Made by a program: the position numbers and the translations under genes. Positions 1 through 8,984 of a DNA stretch of 64,000 bases are shown here, piece after piece (positions within the stretch are counted from its first letter, which is position 1; the number at the start of each line of letters is the position of its first letter). Source of the DNA: Roseburia sp. 1XD42-69 (GTDB taxonomy: Bacteria; Bacillota; Clostridia; Lachnospirales; Lachnospiraceae); contig NZ_RAZG01000013.1 of NCBI RefSeq assembly GCF_003612565.1, positions 34,528 to 98,527 on the forward strand. Reading direction: 5' to 3'. The notes beneath the pieces are model-generated. The model worked only from the letters and a program-made list of their open reading frames with translations, was not told the DNA's origin and searched no databases.

Positions 1-1269
1 TTTTGATTCTAAAAGCAACTGCTCATCTTCCTCCACAGAATCCACATAACCTTTCTGCTCTACCAAGGCCTTATCTATGGTACATTCTGTGATTGAGGAA
101 TCTGATGGAATTTTATACATTAAATCCATCATAACATTTTCCATAATCGCCCGCAGCCCTCTGGCCCCGGTCTGTCTATCCAGTGCCTTCCCTGCAACAG
201 CCTCCACCGCATCATCATTGAAATGCAGCGCCACCCCGTCCAGCTCAAAAAGCTTTTTGTACTGCTTAATCAGGGAATTTTTCGGCTCTGTCAATATGCG
301 GACAAGTGCTTCTTTATCCAGGGAATCCAGGGAAACCGTAACAGGCACCCTTCCGATAAACTCAGGAATCAGGCCGAACTTAATAAAGTCCTGGGGCATG
401 GCATGTTTAAATGCTTTCCCCACGTTCATCTCCCGTCTGTCCTTTACCGTGGCATTAAAACCAATCGTCTTTTCATCCAGACGGCTTTCAATAATTTTTT
501 CCAGCCCGTCAAACGCACCACCGCAGATAAATAAAATATTGGTAGTATCTATCTGAATCAGCTCCTGCTGGGGATGCTTCCTGCCCCCCTGAGGCGGAAC
601 AGACGCAACCGTCCCCTCCAAAATTTTAAGCAGGGCCTGCTGTACTCCCTCCCCGGACACATCCCGGGTAATGGATACATTTTCTGACTTCTTGGTAATC
701 TTGTCAATCTCATCTATATAGATAATACCGTGCTGCGCCCGGTCAATATCATAATCTGCCGCCTGAATAATCTTCAGCAGGATATTTTCCACATCCTCCC
801 CCACATAACCGGCTTCTGTCAATGTGGTGGCATCTGCAATGGCAAAGGGCACATTTAAAATTCTTGCTAAGGTCTGGGCAAGGTAAGTTTTTCCGGAACC
901 TGTGGGCCCAAGCATTAAAATATTGCTTTTCTGCAGCTCCACGTCAAGATCCGTCCCCGCCAAAATCCTTTTGTAATGATTATACACTGCAACGGAGAGC
1001 ACTTTTTTTGCATTGTCCTGACCAATGACATACTCATCCAGAAAATTTTTTAACTCCTCAGGTTTTAGCAGATTAATCTGCTCCTCAACCTGCTCCTCGT
1101 CCTCTTCCTCAAATTCTTCCTCAATAATTTCTGCGCAGATATCCACACATACATCACAGATGTATGCCCCGTTGGGTCCTGCAATCAGTTTTCGCACCTG
1201 TTCCTGGGATTTTCCGCAAAAGGAACAACGAATCCTTTCTTCACCGCCAATAAAACTTCTTCCTGCCAT
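1..1269 (-). CDS. clpX: ATP-dependent protease ATPase subunit ClpX (3' end beyond window)
   Basis: AAA+ unfoldase that feeds substrates to ClpP in the cytoplasm. The 423 codons visible start at an ATG just downstream of clpP and run off the left edge, probably only a few residues short of the end. Visible signatures: N-terminal zinc-binding domain with Cys15, Cys18, Cys38 and Cys41; Walker A GPTGSGKT; pore loop GYVGED; Walker [10 protein letters not shown]; and the IGF loop that docks onto ClpP. Only 7 bp separate it from clpP, so it is the last gene of tig-clpP-clpX. The frame is intact throughout what is visible. Confidence 0.97.
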   Translation of the reverse strand, partial: MAGRSFIGGEERIRCSFCGKSQEQVRKLIAGPNGAYICDVCVDICAEIIEEEFEEEDEEQVEEQINLLKPEELKNFLDEYVIGQDNAKKVLSVAVYNHYKRILAGTDLDVELQKSNILMLGPTGSGKTYLAQTLARILNVPFAIADATTLTEAGYVGEDVENILLKIIQAADYDIDRAQHGIIYIDEIDKITKKSENVSITRDVSGEGVQQALLKILEGTVASVPPQGGRKHPQQELIQIDTTNILFICGGAFDGLEKIIESRLDEKTIGFNATVKDRREMNVGKAFKHAMPQDFIKFGLIPEFIGRVPVTVSLDSLDKEALVRILTEPKNSLIKQYKKLFELDGVALHFNDDAVEAVAGKALDRQTGARGLRAIMENVMMDLMYKIPSDSSITECTIDKALVEQKGYVDSVEEDEQLLLESK

Positions 1270-1276
1270 CTCTCAT

Positions 1277-1867
1277 CTACTCCCGATTCGTAATTACCAT
1301 ATCAATAAGGCCATAATCTTTGGCTTCCTGTGCGCTAAGCCAATTATCCCTGTCCGTATCCCGCTCTAACATCTCAATGGGTTTCCCGCATTCCTCCGCC
1401 AGAATCTTGTTTATCTTATGCTTCGTCCCCAAAATATGCTGGGTTGTTATCTCCATATCACTGGCCTGGCTTCCACTGGGCATGCCTCCCATAGGCTGGT
1501 GAATCATAATCTCTGCATTGGGCAGTGCCATACGCTTGCCCTTTGCTCCCCCTGCCAAGAGAAATGCTCCCATACTTGCCGCCATGCCGCAGCAGATAGT
1601 GGACACATCACATTTAATATAATTCATCGTGTCAAAAATTCCAAATCCGGCAGAAACCGAACCTCCCGGGCTGTTAATATAAAGCTGGATATCCTTTCCA
1701 GGATCCTCAGCCTCCAAAAATAAAAGCTGGGCAATCACAATACTTGCCGTAGTGTCATTGACCTCTTCCCCCAGGAAAATAATCCTGTCTTTTAACAATC
1801 TGGAATATATATCGTAGCTGCGTTCTCCTCTGCTGGTCTGCTCTACCACATAAGGTACTAAACTCAT
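1277..1867 (-). CDS. clpP: ATP-dependent Clp protease proteolytic subunit ClpP
   Basis: Serine peptidase that forms the tetradecameric proteolytic chamber used by ClpX and other Clp ATPases. At 196 residues it has the usual family length. The catalytic triad is in place: Ser98 in GMAASMGA, His123 in MIHQPMGG and Asp172 in RDTDRDNW. An AGGAGGC ribosome site precedes the ATG. It lies between tig and clpX on the same strand, the common Firmicute arrangement coupling nascent-chain folding with degradation. A 9-10 bp hairpin between tig and clpP has no U tract, so read-through is expected. Confidence 0.98.
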   Translation of the reverse strand: MSLVPYVVEQTSRGERSYDIYSRLLKDRIIFLGEEVNDTTASIVIAQLLFLEAEDPGKDIQLYINSPGGSVSAGFGIFDTMNYIKCDVSTICCGMAASMGAFLLAGGAKGKRMALPNAEIMIHQPMGGMPSGSQASDMEITTQHILGTKHKINKILAEECGKPIEMLERDTDRDNWLSAQEAKDYGLIDMVITNRE

Positions 1868-1935
1868 ATTTCTGCCTCCTAAATCCCCAAACAGACCGGC
1901 TCTTAGGAAGCCAGTCTGCCCGAAGTGCTATTCTT

Positions 1936-3261
1936 TTATTCTGCTGCTTCTTTATCCTTTTTCGGCTTTGCTTTTGCCCGCTCTTTCACATTTTCCATTA
2001 CAAGTTTCACTGCTTTCTGCACGGAAATGTCCTTTTTCATGGACTCTTTCTGGGCATCGCCTAAAAACTCACTCACTTTCTCCGCTTCCATGCCGTAAGC
2101 TTTTGCCATCTTCTCGATTTCTGCCGCCACATCCTCATCGCTTACCTGGATATCCTCTGCCTTTGCAATCTCCTCCAATACCAGGCTGCTCTGGATACGG
2201 CTGAGGGCCTCCGGTTTCACCTGCTCCTTCATTTTATCCATAGTCATACCGGAAAACTGCATATACTGCTCAAAACTTAACCCCTGCTGGGAAATTCTCT
2301 GGGCAAACTCTTCCACCATAACCTCAACCTGTGTCTCAATCATGGCCTCTGGAATTTCCATGGAAGATTTATCCACGATTTTCTTAATCGCCTCATCCTC
2401 TTTTGTGCGTCTGGCCTCTTCCTCTTTTGTCTCCCCCAGTTTTTTCCTGACGTCTTCCCTGTACTCTGCCAAAGTGTCAAACTCAGACACATCCTGGGCG
2501 AACTCATCGTCTAACTCAGGAAGCTCTTTCACTTTAATCTCGTGAATTTTCACCTTAAATAAAGCCGGCTTTCCTGCCAGTTCCTCTGCCTGGTACTCTT
2601 CCGGGAATGTAACGTTGACTTCCGTCTCATCCCCTGTATTTTTACCGATTAACTGCTCCTCAAATGTATCAATGAAAGAATGGGAACCGATAACCAGAGA
2701 ATGATTCTCCGCCTTGCCGCCCTCAAAGGCAACACCGTCCACAAATCCCTCAAAATCAATCACTGCTGTGTCTCCATCCTGGATTGCACGATCCTGTACA
2801 GTCACAGTTCTGGCATTGTGATTTCTCTCTTCCTCAACAGCCGCATCCACTTCCTCGTCTGATACGGATGTGTCGATTTTTGCAACGGTTACACCCATAT
2901 ATTTTCCCAATTTTACTTCCGGCTTCACTGCCACTTCTGCCGTAAAAATAAACGGCTGGCCTTTTTCAATCTGCGTAATATCAATGGTGGGACGTGAAAC
3001 CACATCTACGCCGCTCTCGTCCACTGCTGGGCCATAATTTTCCTGAATCAGCCTGTTTGCAGCATCTTCATAAAAAATTGCCGCTCCATACATCTTCTCA
3101 ATCATCTGTCTGGGAACTTTACCTTTACGGAAACCTGGAAGGCTGATTTTACTTTTTTCTTTTAAGTAGGCTGCCTGTATAGCCTTTTCCACCTTATCTG
3201 CAGAAACTTCTATTGTAAGTTTTGCCATATTTTTCTCTAAGTTTTCTACCTGTACACTCAT
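1936..3261 (-). CDS. tig: Trigger factor, ribosome-associated chaperone
   Basis: Peptidyl-prolyl isomerase chaperone that binds nascent chains at the ribosomal exit tunnel. The 441-residue protein shows the N-terminal ribosome-binding signature GFRKGKVP at residues 43-50 and a FKBP-type domain around residues 155-245 (GDTAVIDFEGFVDG, FPEEYQAEELAGK). A long charged helical C-terminal domain ends in a Lys/Glu-rich tail. First gene of the tig-clpP-clpX operon, transcribed from a strong promoter about 100 bp upstream. Nothing is unusual in length or frame. Confidence 0.97.
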   Translation of the reverse strand: MSVQVENLEKNMAKLTIEVSADKVEKAIQAAYLKEKSKISLPGFRKGKVPRQMIEKMYGAAIFYEDAANRLIQENYGPAVDESGVDVVSRPTIDITQIEKGQPFIFTAEVAVKPEVKLGKYMGVTVAKIDTSVSDEEVDAAVEEERNHNARTVTVQDRAIQDGDTAVIDFEGFVDGVAFEGGKAENHSLVIGSHSFIDTFEEQLIGKNTGDETEVNVTFPEEYQAEELAGKPALFKVKIHEIKVKELPELDDEFAQDVSEFDTLAEYREDVRKKLGETKEEEARRTKEDEAIKKIVDKSSMEIPEAMIETQVEVMVEEFAQRISQQGLSFEQYMQFSGMTMDKMKEQVKPEALSRIQSSLVLEEIAKAEDIQVSDEDVAAEIEKMAKAYGMEAEKVSEFLGDAQKESMKKDISVQKAVKLVMENVKERAKAKPKKDKEAAE

Positions 3262-3360
3262 TATACCTGTTTTCCTCCTTCATATCTCCATGGTATACGT
3301 TCATAGCAGCAGACACATGCCAAAAAGGGCATACTTCCACCGTCTCACAGTCATTGTAGT

Positions 3361-3389
3361 ATTATAGCACATGGTATTTTAAAATACAA
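3361..3389 (-). promoter_or_regulatory. Sigma-A promoter of tig-clpP-clpX
   Basis: Read on the minus strand: -35 TTGTAT, 17 bp spacer, -10 TATAAT, placing the transcript start about 90 nt before the tig ATG. Perfect -10 and optimal spacing. No CtsR or HrcA-like operator was noticed beside it. The rest of the 275 bp gap upstream of tig holds the terminator of the neighbouring spore protein gene. Confidence 0.7.
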
Positions 3390-3455
3390 GAAAAAAATTT
3401 TTTAAACTCTTTAGTATTCTTGACATTTACAGCAGGAAATTGCAGCCTTTTTTAC

Positions 3456-3506
3456 AAAAAAGCAGAGCCAGAAGATTCTGTTTCCTTCTGACCCTGCCTC
3501 TGCTGC
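3456..3506 (-). terminator. Rho-independent terminator after the SASP gene
   Basis: On the minus strand GCAGAG and CAGAAG pair with CTTCTG and CTCTGC further on, followed directly by TTTTTT. It lies about 30 nt past the stop of the spore protein gene and isolates it from the tig promoter. Confidence 0.75.
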
Positions 3507-3536
3507 ATTTACCGCAGCCCGTGCTTCATTTTTCTG

Positions 3537-3749
3537 TTACTGTCCGGAAGACATTTTCTCTTCCTGGCTTCTAATCATTTTACGAACCATCTCACCGCCG
3601 ATGGATCCAGCCTGACGGGAAGTTAAGTCACCATTGTAACCCTCTTTCAAAGGAACGCCAAGTTCAGAAGCTACTTCCTGTTTAAAACGGTTTAATGCCT
3701 CTTTTGCCTCCGGTACCTCAACTCTATTGCTGTTGTTTGAATTTGCCAT
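3537..3749 (-). CDS. Small acid-soluble spore protein, alpha/beta type
   Basis: DNA-coating protein of the spore core that protects against UV and heat and is degraded at germination by protease GPR. The 70 residues carry the family signatures: a helix ending ASELGV near the GPR cleavage region and the C-terminal LTSRQAGSIGGEMVRKMI block. The ATG at 3749 is chosen over an upstream extension because GGAGGT lies 8-14 nt before it and the upstream residues do not resemble the family. Two short hairpins lie in the leader (3799-3820 and the GC-rich one before it). Strong evidence that the host sporulates; forespore sigma-G control is expected from family knowledge but the promoter was not resolved. 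Confidence 0.93.
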   Translation of the reverse strand: MANSNNSNRVEVPEAKEALNRFKQEVASELGVPLKEGYNGDLTSRQAGSIGGEMVRKMIRSQEEKMSSGQ

Positions 3750-3891
3750 AGTTTCATACCTCCAAAGTATTCTCCGGCATCGCCGGTTTTTTTCTCCTGG
3801 ATAAACTCTGTTGTTTATCCTGAAAATAGTATGGTTTTTAATTTCAATTTTATGTTTGGTAAGTTTCCCCAGAGCAGGCATTTTTTATCTT

Positions 3892-5142
3892 TTAAAATGA
3901 CCAGATGCCGGAAGCGTTTTTGTAATCGCTGTCCCAATCGCCCCGGATTCCAATCCCTTTCCCGGATATGGTCACTTTATTTTTATTCTTTTCCCGCTTT
4001 GTTTTAATTCCTTTATTGGATTTTTCGATATGACCTCCAAAAAGCCCTTCCTGTACTTCTCCTGCTCTTGTGAGCTTAATATTATCAAAAACTGCATTGA
4101 CTTTATCACCGCTGAGCCTTACGGACGCTTCCACTCTTGGGTACACTGCAGTATTTGCAAGATTTTTGTTTGTGAAGCTGCCAATCTTTTTATAGTCAAG
4201 ATATACGTTTCCTTTTCCTTTGCTGTCAATAGTGATCATCATATGGTATTTCTTTCCAACTTTTAGGGATTTTCCGCTTGGCCTTGTGTACTCCTGCTGG
4301 CCCGGCGCATTGGATTTCACATTTTCAATTAAGGTCACCGCTTTATTTGTATAGGGTGCAACGGCATGTTTGTCAAACTGAATCCCGTAGGACACGGCAG
4401 AAGTGGACGTCACCAGCACAAGTTTTGCATGGTAGCCGGAGCCGGAACCCTTTAATGTAATATCCGCCTCAATTCCTGTGGAGCATTTTGTGTTTTCCAG
4501 GGTTTTGCCGTTCTTTGTCTTCTGTTTGGATACTTTGCTGTAATCCCCGAATTTCTTTGTCTTCCCGTCGTAGCTGCTCATTCTCACATAGTAGGTTTTA
4601 TTGGGGATAAAATCGTAAATCTCAATGCTGCTTGATTTTACATCCTTTATCTCTACCGTCCTTGTATTCTTTTTGGGGAATTTCTTATTGGTAGAATACT
4701 GAAGCTGATATTTCTTTGCCTCTGGAATCTTTTTATAAGAAATCTTTAATGTTCCGGGTTTTGTGGATTTCATGGATTTAATTGTGGGGGGATTGATTTT
4801 CCACTGTGCATACAAAGTAATTTGTCCCTCGCCTGCTCCTGCCATAAGAGGCGCCGCATCATCTCCCTGGGCATATGCGTCCCCCTTGCCGTCTGCCCTT
4901 GTATTCCATCCGGAAAAGGTATAGTTTTTTCTGGTAAAAACATTTGCCGGAATGGTTACAGCCGCACTGGGAGACGGCGCTAAGGGTGCCATCACCCCGG
5001 AACCTCCGTTGGCATCAAAATTTATTGTAACACCGCAAACTCCATTTTCTACACCTGCTGCCGAAATCTCTGCACCCTGGGCAGTGCCTGCCCCAAAAAT
5101 CAGTGCCGTGGACAAAAGCAGCGCTGCAATTACTTTTTTCAT
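3892..5142 (-). CDS. Secreted protein with Listeria-Bacteroides repeat and fibronectin type III-like domain
   Basis: Exported surface or extracellular protein of unknown function. A signal peptide (MKKVIAALLLSTALIFGAG, cut near AQG-AEI) is followed at about residues 37-115 by an InlB-type Flg_new repeat (VTINFDANGGSG to ITLYAQWK). A fibronectin type III-like domain follows at about 118-210 (KKIPEAKKYQLQYS, YYVRMSSY). The lysine-rich C-terminal half, about 220-365, resembles a concanavalin-like beta-sandwich (YHMMITIDSKGKGNVYLDYKKIG), which is inference. It has no LPXTG anchor. It stands alone, with a terminator-less gap to the SASP gene. A carbohydrate- or host-binding role is possible but unproven. 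Confidence 0.75.
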   Translation of the reverse strand: MKKVIAALLLSTALIFGAGTAQGAEISAAGVENGVCGVTINFDANGGSGVMAPLAPSPSAAVTIPANVFTRKNYTFSGWNTRADGKGDAYAQGDDAAPLMAGAGEGQITLYAQWKINPPTIKSMKSTKPGTLKISYKKIPEAKKYQLQYSTNKKFPKKNTRTVEIKDVKSSSIEIYDFIPNKTYYVRMSSYDGKTKKFGDYSKVSKQKTKNGKTLENTKCSTGIEADITLKGSGSGYHAKLVLVTSTSAVSYGIQFDKHAVAPYTNKAVTLIENVKSNAPGQQEYTRPSGKSLKVGKKYHMMITIDSKGKGNVYLDYKKIGSFTNKNLANTAVYPRVEASVRLSGDKVNAVFDNIKLTRAGEVQEGLFGGHIEKSNKGIKTKREKNKNKVTISGKGIGIRGDWDSDYKNASGIWSF

Positions 5143-5326
5143 CTTCTCTCATCCTTTCCTTTATCCCATTATGGTTTTTCTTAACAAATTTATTATAGCA
5201 CAGCACATAGAATATTACAACTTTTACGTGTATTTAAAAAAAATAACAAAAATAGAATTGACAGGCTTTCCCAAAAGAAATACTCTAAAAGCATAGACAA
5301 ATTTCAACGATATACGGAGGTATTTT

Positions 5327-5875
5327 ATGAGTAAATTAGGAATTTTTATGGCTGACGGCTGTGAGGAAATCGAAGGGCTTGCCGTTGTGGACGTACTGCG
5401 CCGGGCAAAAATGGATATTATTACCATTTCCGTAAACAAAACCAATACGGTAAAAGGCTCCCACAATATTACTTTTCTCACTGACACGGTGTTTGAAGAT
5501 GTAAACTTTGAAGAATTGGACGGGATTATCCTTCCCGGAGGCATGCCGGGTACAATAAACCTAGGAGACCATGAAGGTGTGGTATCCCAGGTAAAAACCT
5601 TTGCTGCTGCGGGAAAACTTGTCTGCGCCATCTGCGCCGCACCCTCTGTTTTAGGGGCTGCCGGGATTTTAAAAGGAAAAAAAGCAACCTGCCATCCCGG
5701 ATTTGAGGAAAAATTAACCGGGGCAGAACCTCTTACGGATAACGTGGTTACAGACGGAAACGTAATTACAAGCCGGGGCATGGGGACTGCCATTGACTTT
5801 GGCCTTGCAATCGTAAGCTACTTTAACGACCAGTCCGTGGTGGATGATGTAAAGCTCCATCTTGTATACAAATAG
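5327..5875 (+). CDS. DJ-1/PfpI family protein
   Basis: Member of the class I glutamine amidotransferase-like DJ-1 family, 182 residues. The nucleophile elbow is Cys in AICAAPSVLGAAG, and the conserved early glutamate of the active site is in DGCEEIEG. GGMPGTINL and the late SRGMGTAIDFGLAIV are typical of the YajL/DJ-1 branch, linked to protein/DNA deglycation or oxidative stress protection. An AGGAGGT-like site (GGAGGTATTTT) precedes the ATG. Nine bp separate it from the downstream CYTH gene, so the two are probably co-transcribed. Confidence 0.92.
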   Translation: MSKLGIFMADGCEEIEGLAVVDVLRRAKMDIITISVNKTNTVKGSHNITFLTDTVFEDVNFEELDGIILPGGMPGTINLGDHEGVVSQVKTFAAAGKLVCAICAAPSVLGAAGILKGKKATCHPGFEEKLTGAEPLTDNVVTDGNVITSRGMGTAIDFGLAIVSYFNDQSVVDDVKLHLVYK

Positions 5876-5883
5876 GTGATTTC

Positions 5884-6333
5884 ATGGAAATTGAACGAAA
5901 ATACTTGGTGAAAAAACTTCCTGAGAATTACAGAGACTTCCCTTCAAAGGAACTGGAGCAGGGATATCTGTGCACAGAGCCGGTTGTGCGGGTGCGCAGG
6001 GCTGATGACAAATTTACCCTGACCTACAAAGGCCGGGGGCTTATGGTACGGGAAGAATACAATCTCCCCCTGACAGAGGAGGCTTATCAGCACCTGCGGG
6101 CCAAAGCAGACGGCATCCTCATACACAAAATCCGCTATAACATTCCCTATAAGAAAAAATATACCATTGAACTGGATGTGTTTTTAGATGATCTGGCTCC
6201 CCTTATTCTGGCGGAAGTGGAATTTAGCACGGAGGAGGAGGCGAATGCCTTCCTTCCCCCTGATTGGTTTGGAGAAGATGTTACCTTTTCTACAGAATAC
6301 CACAACAGCACCCTGAGCAGAAAACCTGGGTAA
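5884..6333 (+). CDS. CYTH domain protein (triphosphate tunnel metalloenzyme)
   Basis: 149-residue CYTH protein. The diagnostic EIERKYLV starts at residue 2. Further tunnel residues appear in VRVRRADDKFTLTYKG, MVREEYN, KIRYNIPY and ELDVFLDD, with the acidic strand LAEVEFSTEEEA towards the end. Bacterial members are mostly inorganic tripolyphosphatases or thiamine-triphosphatase-like hydrolases; class IV adenylate cyclases share the fold. Its pairing with a DJ-1 gene suggests a housekeeping damage-control role rather than cAMP signalling (inference). It converges on the DUF1653 gene, with no clear terminator in the 8 bp between. Confidence 0.9.
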   Translation: MEIERKYLVKKLPENYRDFPSKELEQGYLCTEPVVRVRRADDKFTLTYKGRGLMVREEYNLPLTEEAYQHLRAKADGILIHKIRYNIPYKKKYTIELDVFLDDLAPLILAEVEFSTEEEANAFLPPDWFGEDVTFSTEYHNSTLSRKPG

Positions 6334-6341
6334 GCCATTGT

Positions 6342-6890
6342 TTACCAGGATCTCTCAATCTCATATTTTTGTACCATGCGGATACTGTTTAAAAGCTGCT
6401 GATACCTAACGTCCACACTGCCCTCGGGAATTACCACATCAAGGGTCACTGCAAAATCGTCTATGAGTCGGTTGGTAATCCTATGGCGGATGGAAACCAG
6501 GATATTAGATTTTTCTTCCATAGTATCCGCATCCAAAAATGCCAGCAGGGCAGGGTCGGCTTCCCCCGGCTTTGGCTCTTCCATCTCCTTGGGGACAGAG
6601 GATTTTGGGGAGACCTGGACAGAAGCGAAGGCTTCTGCTGCCTCTTTTTCTTCCGGCGCTGAAATTTCCTGGAATCTTTGGGTTTGCGCCGCATCGGGAT
6701 ATTTCTCCCTGTCCGTCTCGCTTAAAAACTGGGATAAGGGCCTGGTATAGCAGGCATAGTCCCCATACAAAGCCTGGTATACCACAATATCCTCCCCTGT
6801 ATCCGCATCTCTTGCCATACAGATAATCTGATAATCCTTTCCTTTAAAATGCCTGTATATTTCAAAAGGTCTTGGCAATTTTCGATTCAT
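6342..6890 (-). CDS. DUF1653-containing protein
   Basis: The N-terminal 60 residues (PRPFEIYRHFKGKDYQIICMA to YTRPLSQFLSE) match the small DUF1653 fold, whose short family members are usually only 65-75 residues. Here the domain is extended by an acidic linker and a C-terminal helical segment (DADTMEEKSNILVSIRHRIT, DVRYQQLLNSIR). I chose the ATG at 6890, preceded by AAGGAAGCAGGTG, over the ATG at 6920, which lies inside the upstream gene. Function unknown. It follows the membrane-anchored unknown by 16 bp and is probably co-expressed with it. Confidence 0.8.
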   Translation of the reverse strand: MNRKLPRPFEIYRHFKGKDYQIICMARDADTGEDIVVYQALYGDYACYTRPLSQFLSETDREKYPDAAQTQRFQEISAPEEKEAAEAFASVQVSPKSSVPKEMEEPKPGEADPALLAFLDADTMEEKSNILVSIRHRITNRLIDDFAVTLDVVIPEGSVDVRYQQLLNSIRMVQKYEIERSW

Positions 6891-6906
6891 ACTAACACCT
6901 GCTTCC

Positions 6907-7437
6907 TTAAATACTTCCATTTATTTTATATTCTATTATATCCATGTTATTTTCTGTCATTCCTATACGGTTTATCATATCCATGCCCTCTGAGAGAAAA
7001 TCTCTCTTAAAATTAAGATTCCCACTGTATCCCACAATCATTAAATCATATACCTGCTTTAAAATATCTGTATCTTCCTGTGTATGTAAGGCGGGAACCC
7101 TGGCCGAGTCATGCCATCTCCTGTCTGCCTCCTTCAGAAGGTCCACATCATTTTCAGCCACATTTTCCTTTGCATTTTCTAATATCTCAGAGCGTGGAGC
7201 AGGCGTATATTTCTCTTTTAACCTTTGTTTCAAATCCCGCATCTTTTGCTGCTCCTGGTAATCGGTCTTCGGCCTGGAAAGATTTCCCCTGTTTTGCGGC
7301 CTTTGAACTGTCTGTGCCGCAGGCGGCCTTTTGGGTGGAGGCGCCGTATTTTTAGGCTTCACTGTCTTTTTCTTGTCTTTTAACACTTTTCTTAATATCA
7401 CTAAAATAATAATTAAATAAATAATTGAAACGGCCAT
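6907..7437 (-). CDS. Membrane-anchored protein of unknown function
   Basis: 176 residues from the ATG at 7437, which has an AGGGAAA site before it; an upstream ORF extension to 7509 has no support. One N-terminal transmembrane segment (AVSIIYLIIILVILRKVL) precedes a basic Pro/Lys-rich linker (KPKNTAPPPKRPP), then a soluble acidic C-terminal domain (about residues 90-176) with KEADRRWHD and QVYDLMIVGYSG. The topology suggests a cytoplasmic domain tethered to the membrane. I do not recognise a family. Confidence 0.7.
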   Translation of the reverse strand: MAVSIIYLIIILVILRKVLKDKKKTVKPKNTAPPPKRPPAAQTVQRPQNRGNLSRPKTDYQEQQKMRDLKQRLKEKYTPAPRSEILENAKENVAENDVDLLKEADRRWHDSARVPALHTQEDTDILKQVYDLMIVGYSGNLNFKRDFLSEGMDMINRIGMTENNMDIIEYKINGSI

Positions 7438-7551
7438 TCTGATTTCCCTTTTTCTATTTTTACTAAATACATTTTTATTATAGCCTCTTTGTGTCTCCCG
7501 GTCAAACAAATTCCCAAAAAGAGTATATCCATTCTTTTTATCCCAAAAGAA

Positions 7552-7580
7552 TAGACAAGTCCTCCCATATTCACTATAAT
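7552..7580 (+). promoter_or_regulatory. Sigma-A promoter of ktrB-ktrA
   Basis: TAGACA, 17 bp, TATAAT, about 36 nt before the ktrB ATG. The leader is too short to hold a c-di-AMP riboswitch, so control of this K+ uptake pair is probably at protein level or at promoter strength. Confidence 0.65.
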
Positions 7581-7621
7581 AGATTCATCAACACTGAATC
7601 ATTTTATTTGAAAGGTATATT

Positions 7622-8965
7622 ATGCTTACGAAATTAAAAAACCGCATGTCGGGTCCCCAAATGATTGCCCTGGGATTTTTTCTTATTATCATGGCAGGTT
7701 CTCTCGCCCTAATGCTGCCTGCCGCATCCCGGACAGGGGAACCCACCCCTTTTATCACCGCAGTATTCACTGCCACCAGCGCCACTTGCGTCACAGGGCT
7801 TGTGGTAGTTGACACCTTTTCCCACTGGTCACTCTTTGGTCAGATTGTCCTTTTGTGCCTGATTCAAATCGGGGGCTTAGGATTTATCTCCCTGGGCGTT
7901 ACCGTATCCTTACTGCTGCGAAAAAAAATCGGCTTGAAACAGCGGGGCCTGATTCAGGAAAGTTTTAATGTCCTGGAAATCAGAGGAGCCGTGCGCCTCA
8001 CCAAACAAGTTGTTTTCGGCACGTTATTTTTTGAAGGGACAGGAGCCCTGATCCTCTCCGCCTGCTTTATCCCCAAAATGGGATTTTTACAGGGAATTTA
8101 TTATGGCATCTTCCACTCCGTATCTGCCTTTTGCAACGGCGGCTTTGACTTAATGGGACGCTACGAACCAGGTTCCTCCCTCACCGGCTGCAACGGTCAT
8201 CCTATCGTTCTGGTTACGATTATGCTTTTAATCTTAATCGGAGGGCTGGGCTTTATCGTCTGGTCTGATTTAATGAAAAACAAATTAAAATTCCGGCGTT
8301 ATTCCCTTCACACAAAAATTGTCCTCTGTGCCACAATAGTCCTAACTTTTGGCGGTGCCCTGCTTTTTTATTTCATGGAAAAAAACAGGCTTTTTTCTGA
8401 TATGACCCCTATGGAACAGATTTTAAATTCCCTGTTCTGTTCCGTAACTCCAAGGACGGCGGGATTTAACTCCGTTGACACCGGGGCTATGACAGACGGG
8501 AGCAAGCTTTTAACCATAGTTTTGATGTTTATCGGGGGCGCTCCCGGCTCCACGGCAGGTGGAATTAAAGTGACTACCATTGTAGTGCTCTTTGTATACT
8601 TAAAATCCACACTTACAAGGACCCAGGGGGCAAATATTTTTGGAAGAAGGCTGGAGGATGCCGCCATCCAGAAAGCTTCCTCTGTATTTTTTATCAATAT
8701 TTCCCTTGCCGTCACAGCGGGAATTGCAATCTGCTGTGCCCAAAACTTAAACGGTGTCGACGCCCTGTTTGAAACCTTTTCCGCCATCAGCACCGTGGGA
8801 ATGACTGCGGGCCTTACCAGCAGCTTAAACACTTTTTCCCTGGTAATTGTGGCCCTGCTTATGTACCTGGGAAGGGTGGGCAGCCTGTCCTTTGCCATGT
8901 CCTTTACGGATAAGAAAAAAATCACCCACATTATGCAGCCAGTGGAAAAAATTAATATAGGATAA
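7622..8965 (+). CDS. ktrB: Potassium uptake protein, TrkH/KtrB family
   Basis: 447-residue membrane subunit of a Ktr/Trk K+ uptake system. It contains the four MPM-like repeats with selectivity-filter glycines: TSATCVTGL near residue 57, FHSVSAFCNGGFDLMG near 166, VTPRTAGFNSVD near 277 and FSAISTVGMTAG near 389. The gating-loop region GGAPGSTAGGIKVTT is typical of the family. ktrA follows 19 bp downstream, so channel and regulatory ring are made from one transcript. Size and pairing fit the shorter KtrB type rather than the longer TrkH. Confidence 0.95.
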   Translation: MLTKLKNRMSGPQMIALGFFLIIMAGSLALMLPAASRTGEPTPFITAVFTATSATCVTGLVVVDTFSHWSLFGQIVLLCLIQIGGLGFISLGVTVSLLLRKKIGLKQRGLIQESFNVLEIRGAVRLTKQVVFGTLFFEGTGALILSACFIPKMGFLQGIYYGIFHSVSAFCNGGFDLMGRYEPGSSLTGCNGHPIVLVTIMLLILIGGLGFIVWSDLMKNKLKFRRYSLHTKIVLCATIVLTFGGALLFYFMEKNRLFSDMTPMEQILNSLFCSVTPRTAGFNSVDTGAMTDGSKLLTIVLMFIGGAPGSTAGGIKVTTIVVLFVYLKSTLTRTQGANIFGRRLEDAAIQKASSVFFINISLAVTAGIAICCAQNLNGVDALFETFSAISTVGMTAGLTSSLNTFSLVIVALLMYLGRVGSLSFAMSFTDKKKITHIMQPVEKINIG

Positions 8966-8984
8966 TTTTAAAAGGAGCAAATTT

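Noticed and set aside
1892..1918. Hairpin between tig and clpP as a terminator
   Set aside because: The stem of 9-10 bp has a mismatch or wobble and no U tract, and a ribosome site for clpP follows at once; read-through is more likely.
7597..7621. c-di-AMP or K+ riboswitch before ktrB
   Set aside because: The leader between promoter and start codon is only about 36 nt, too short for a known riboswitch.
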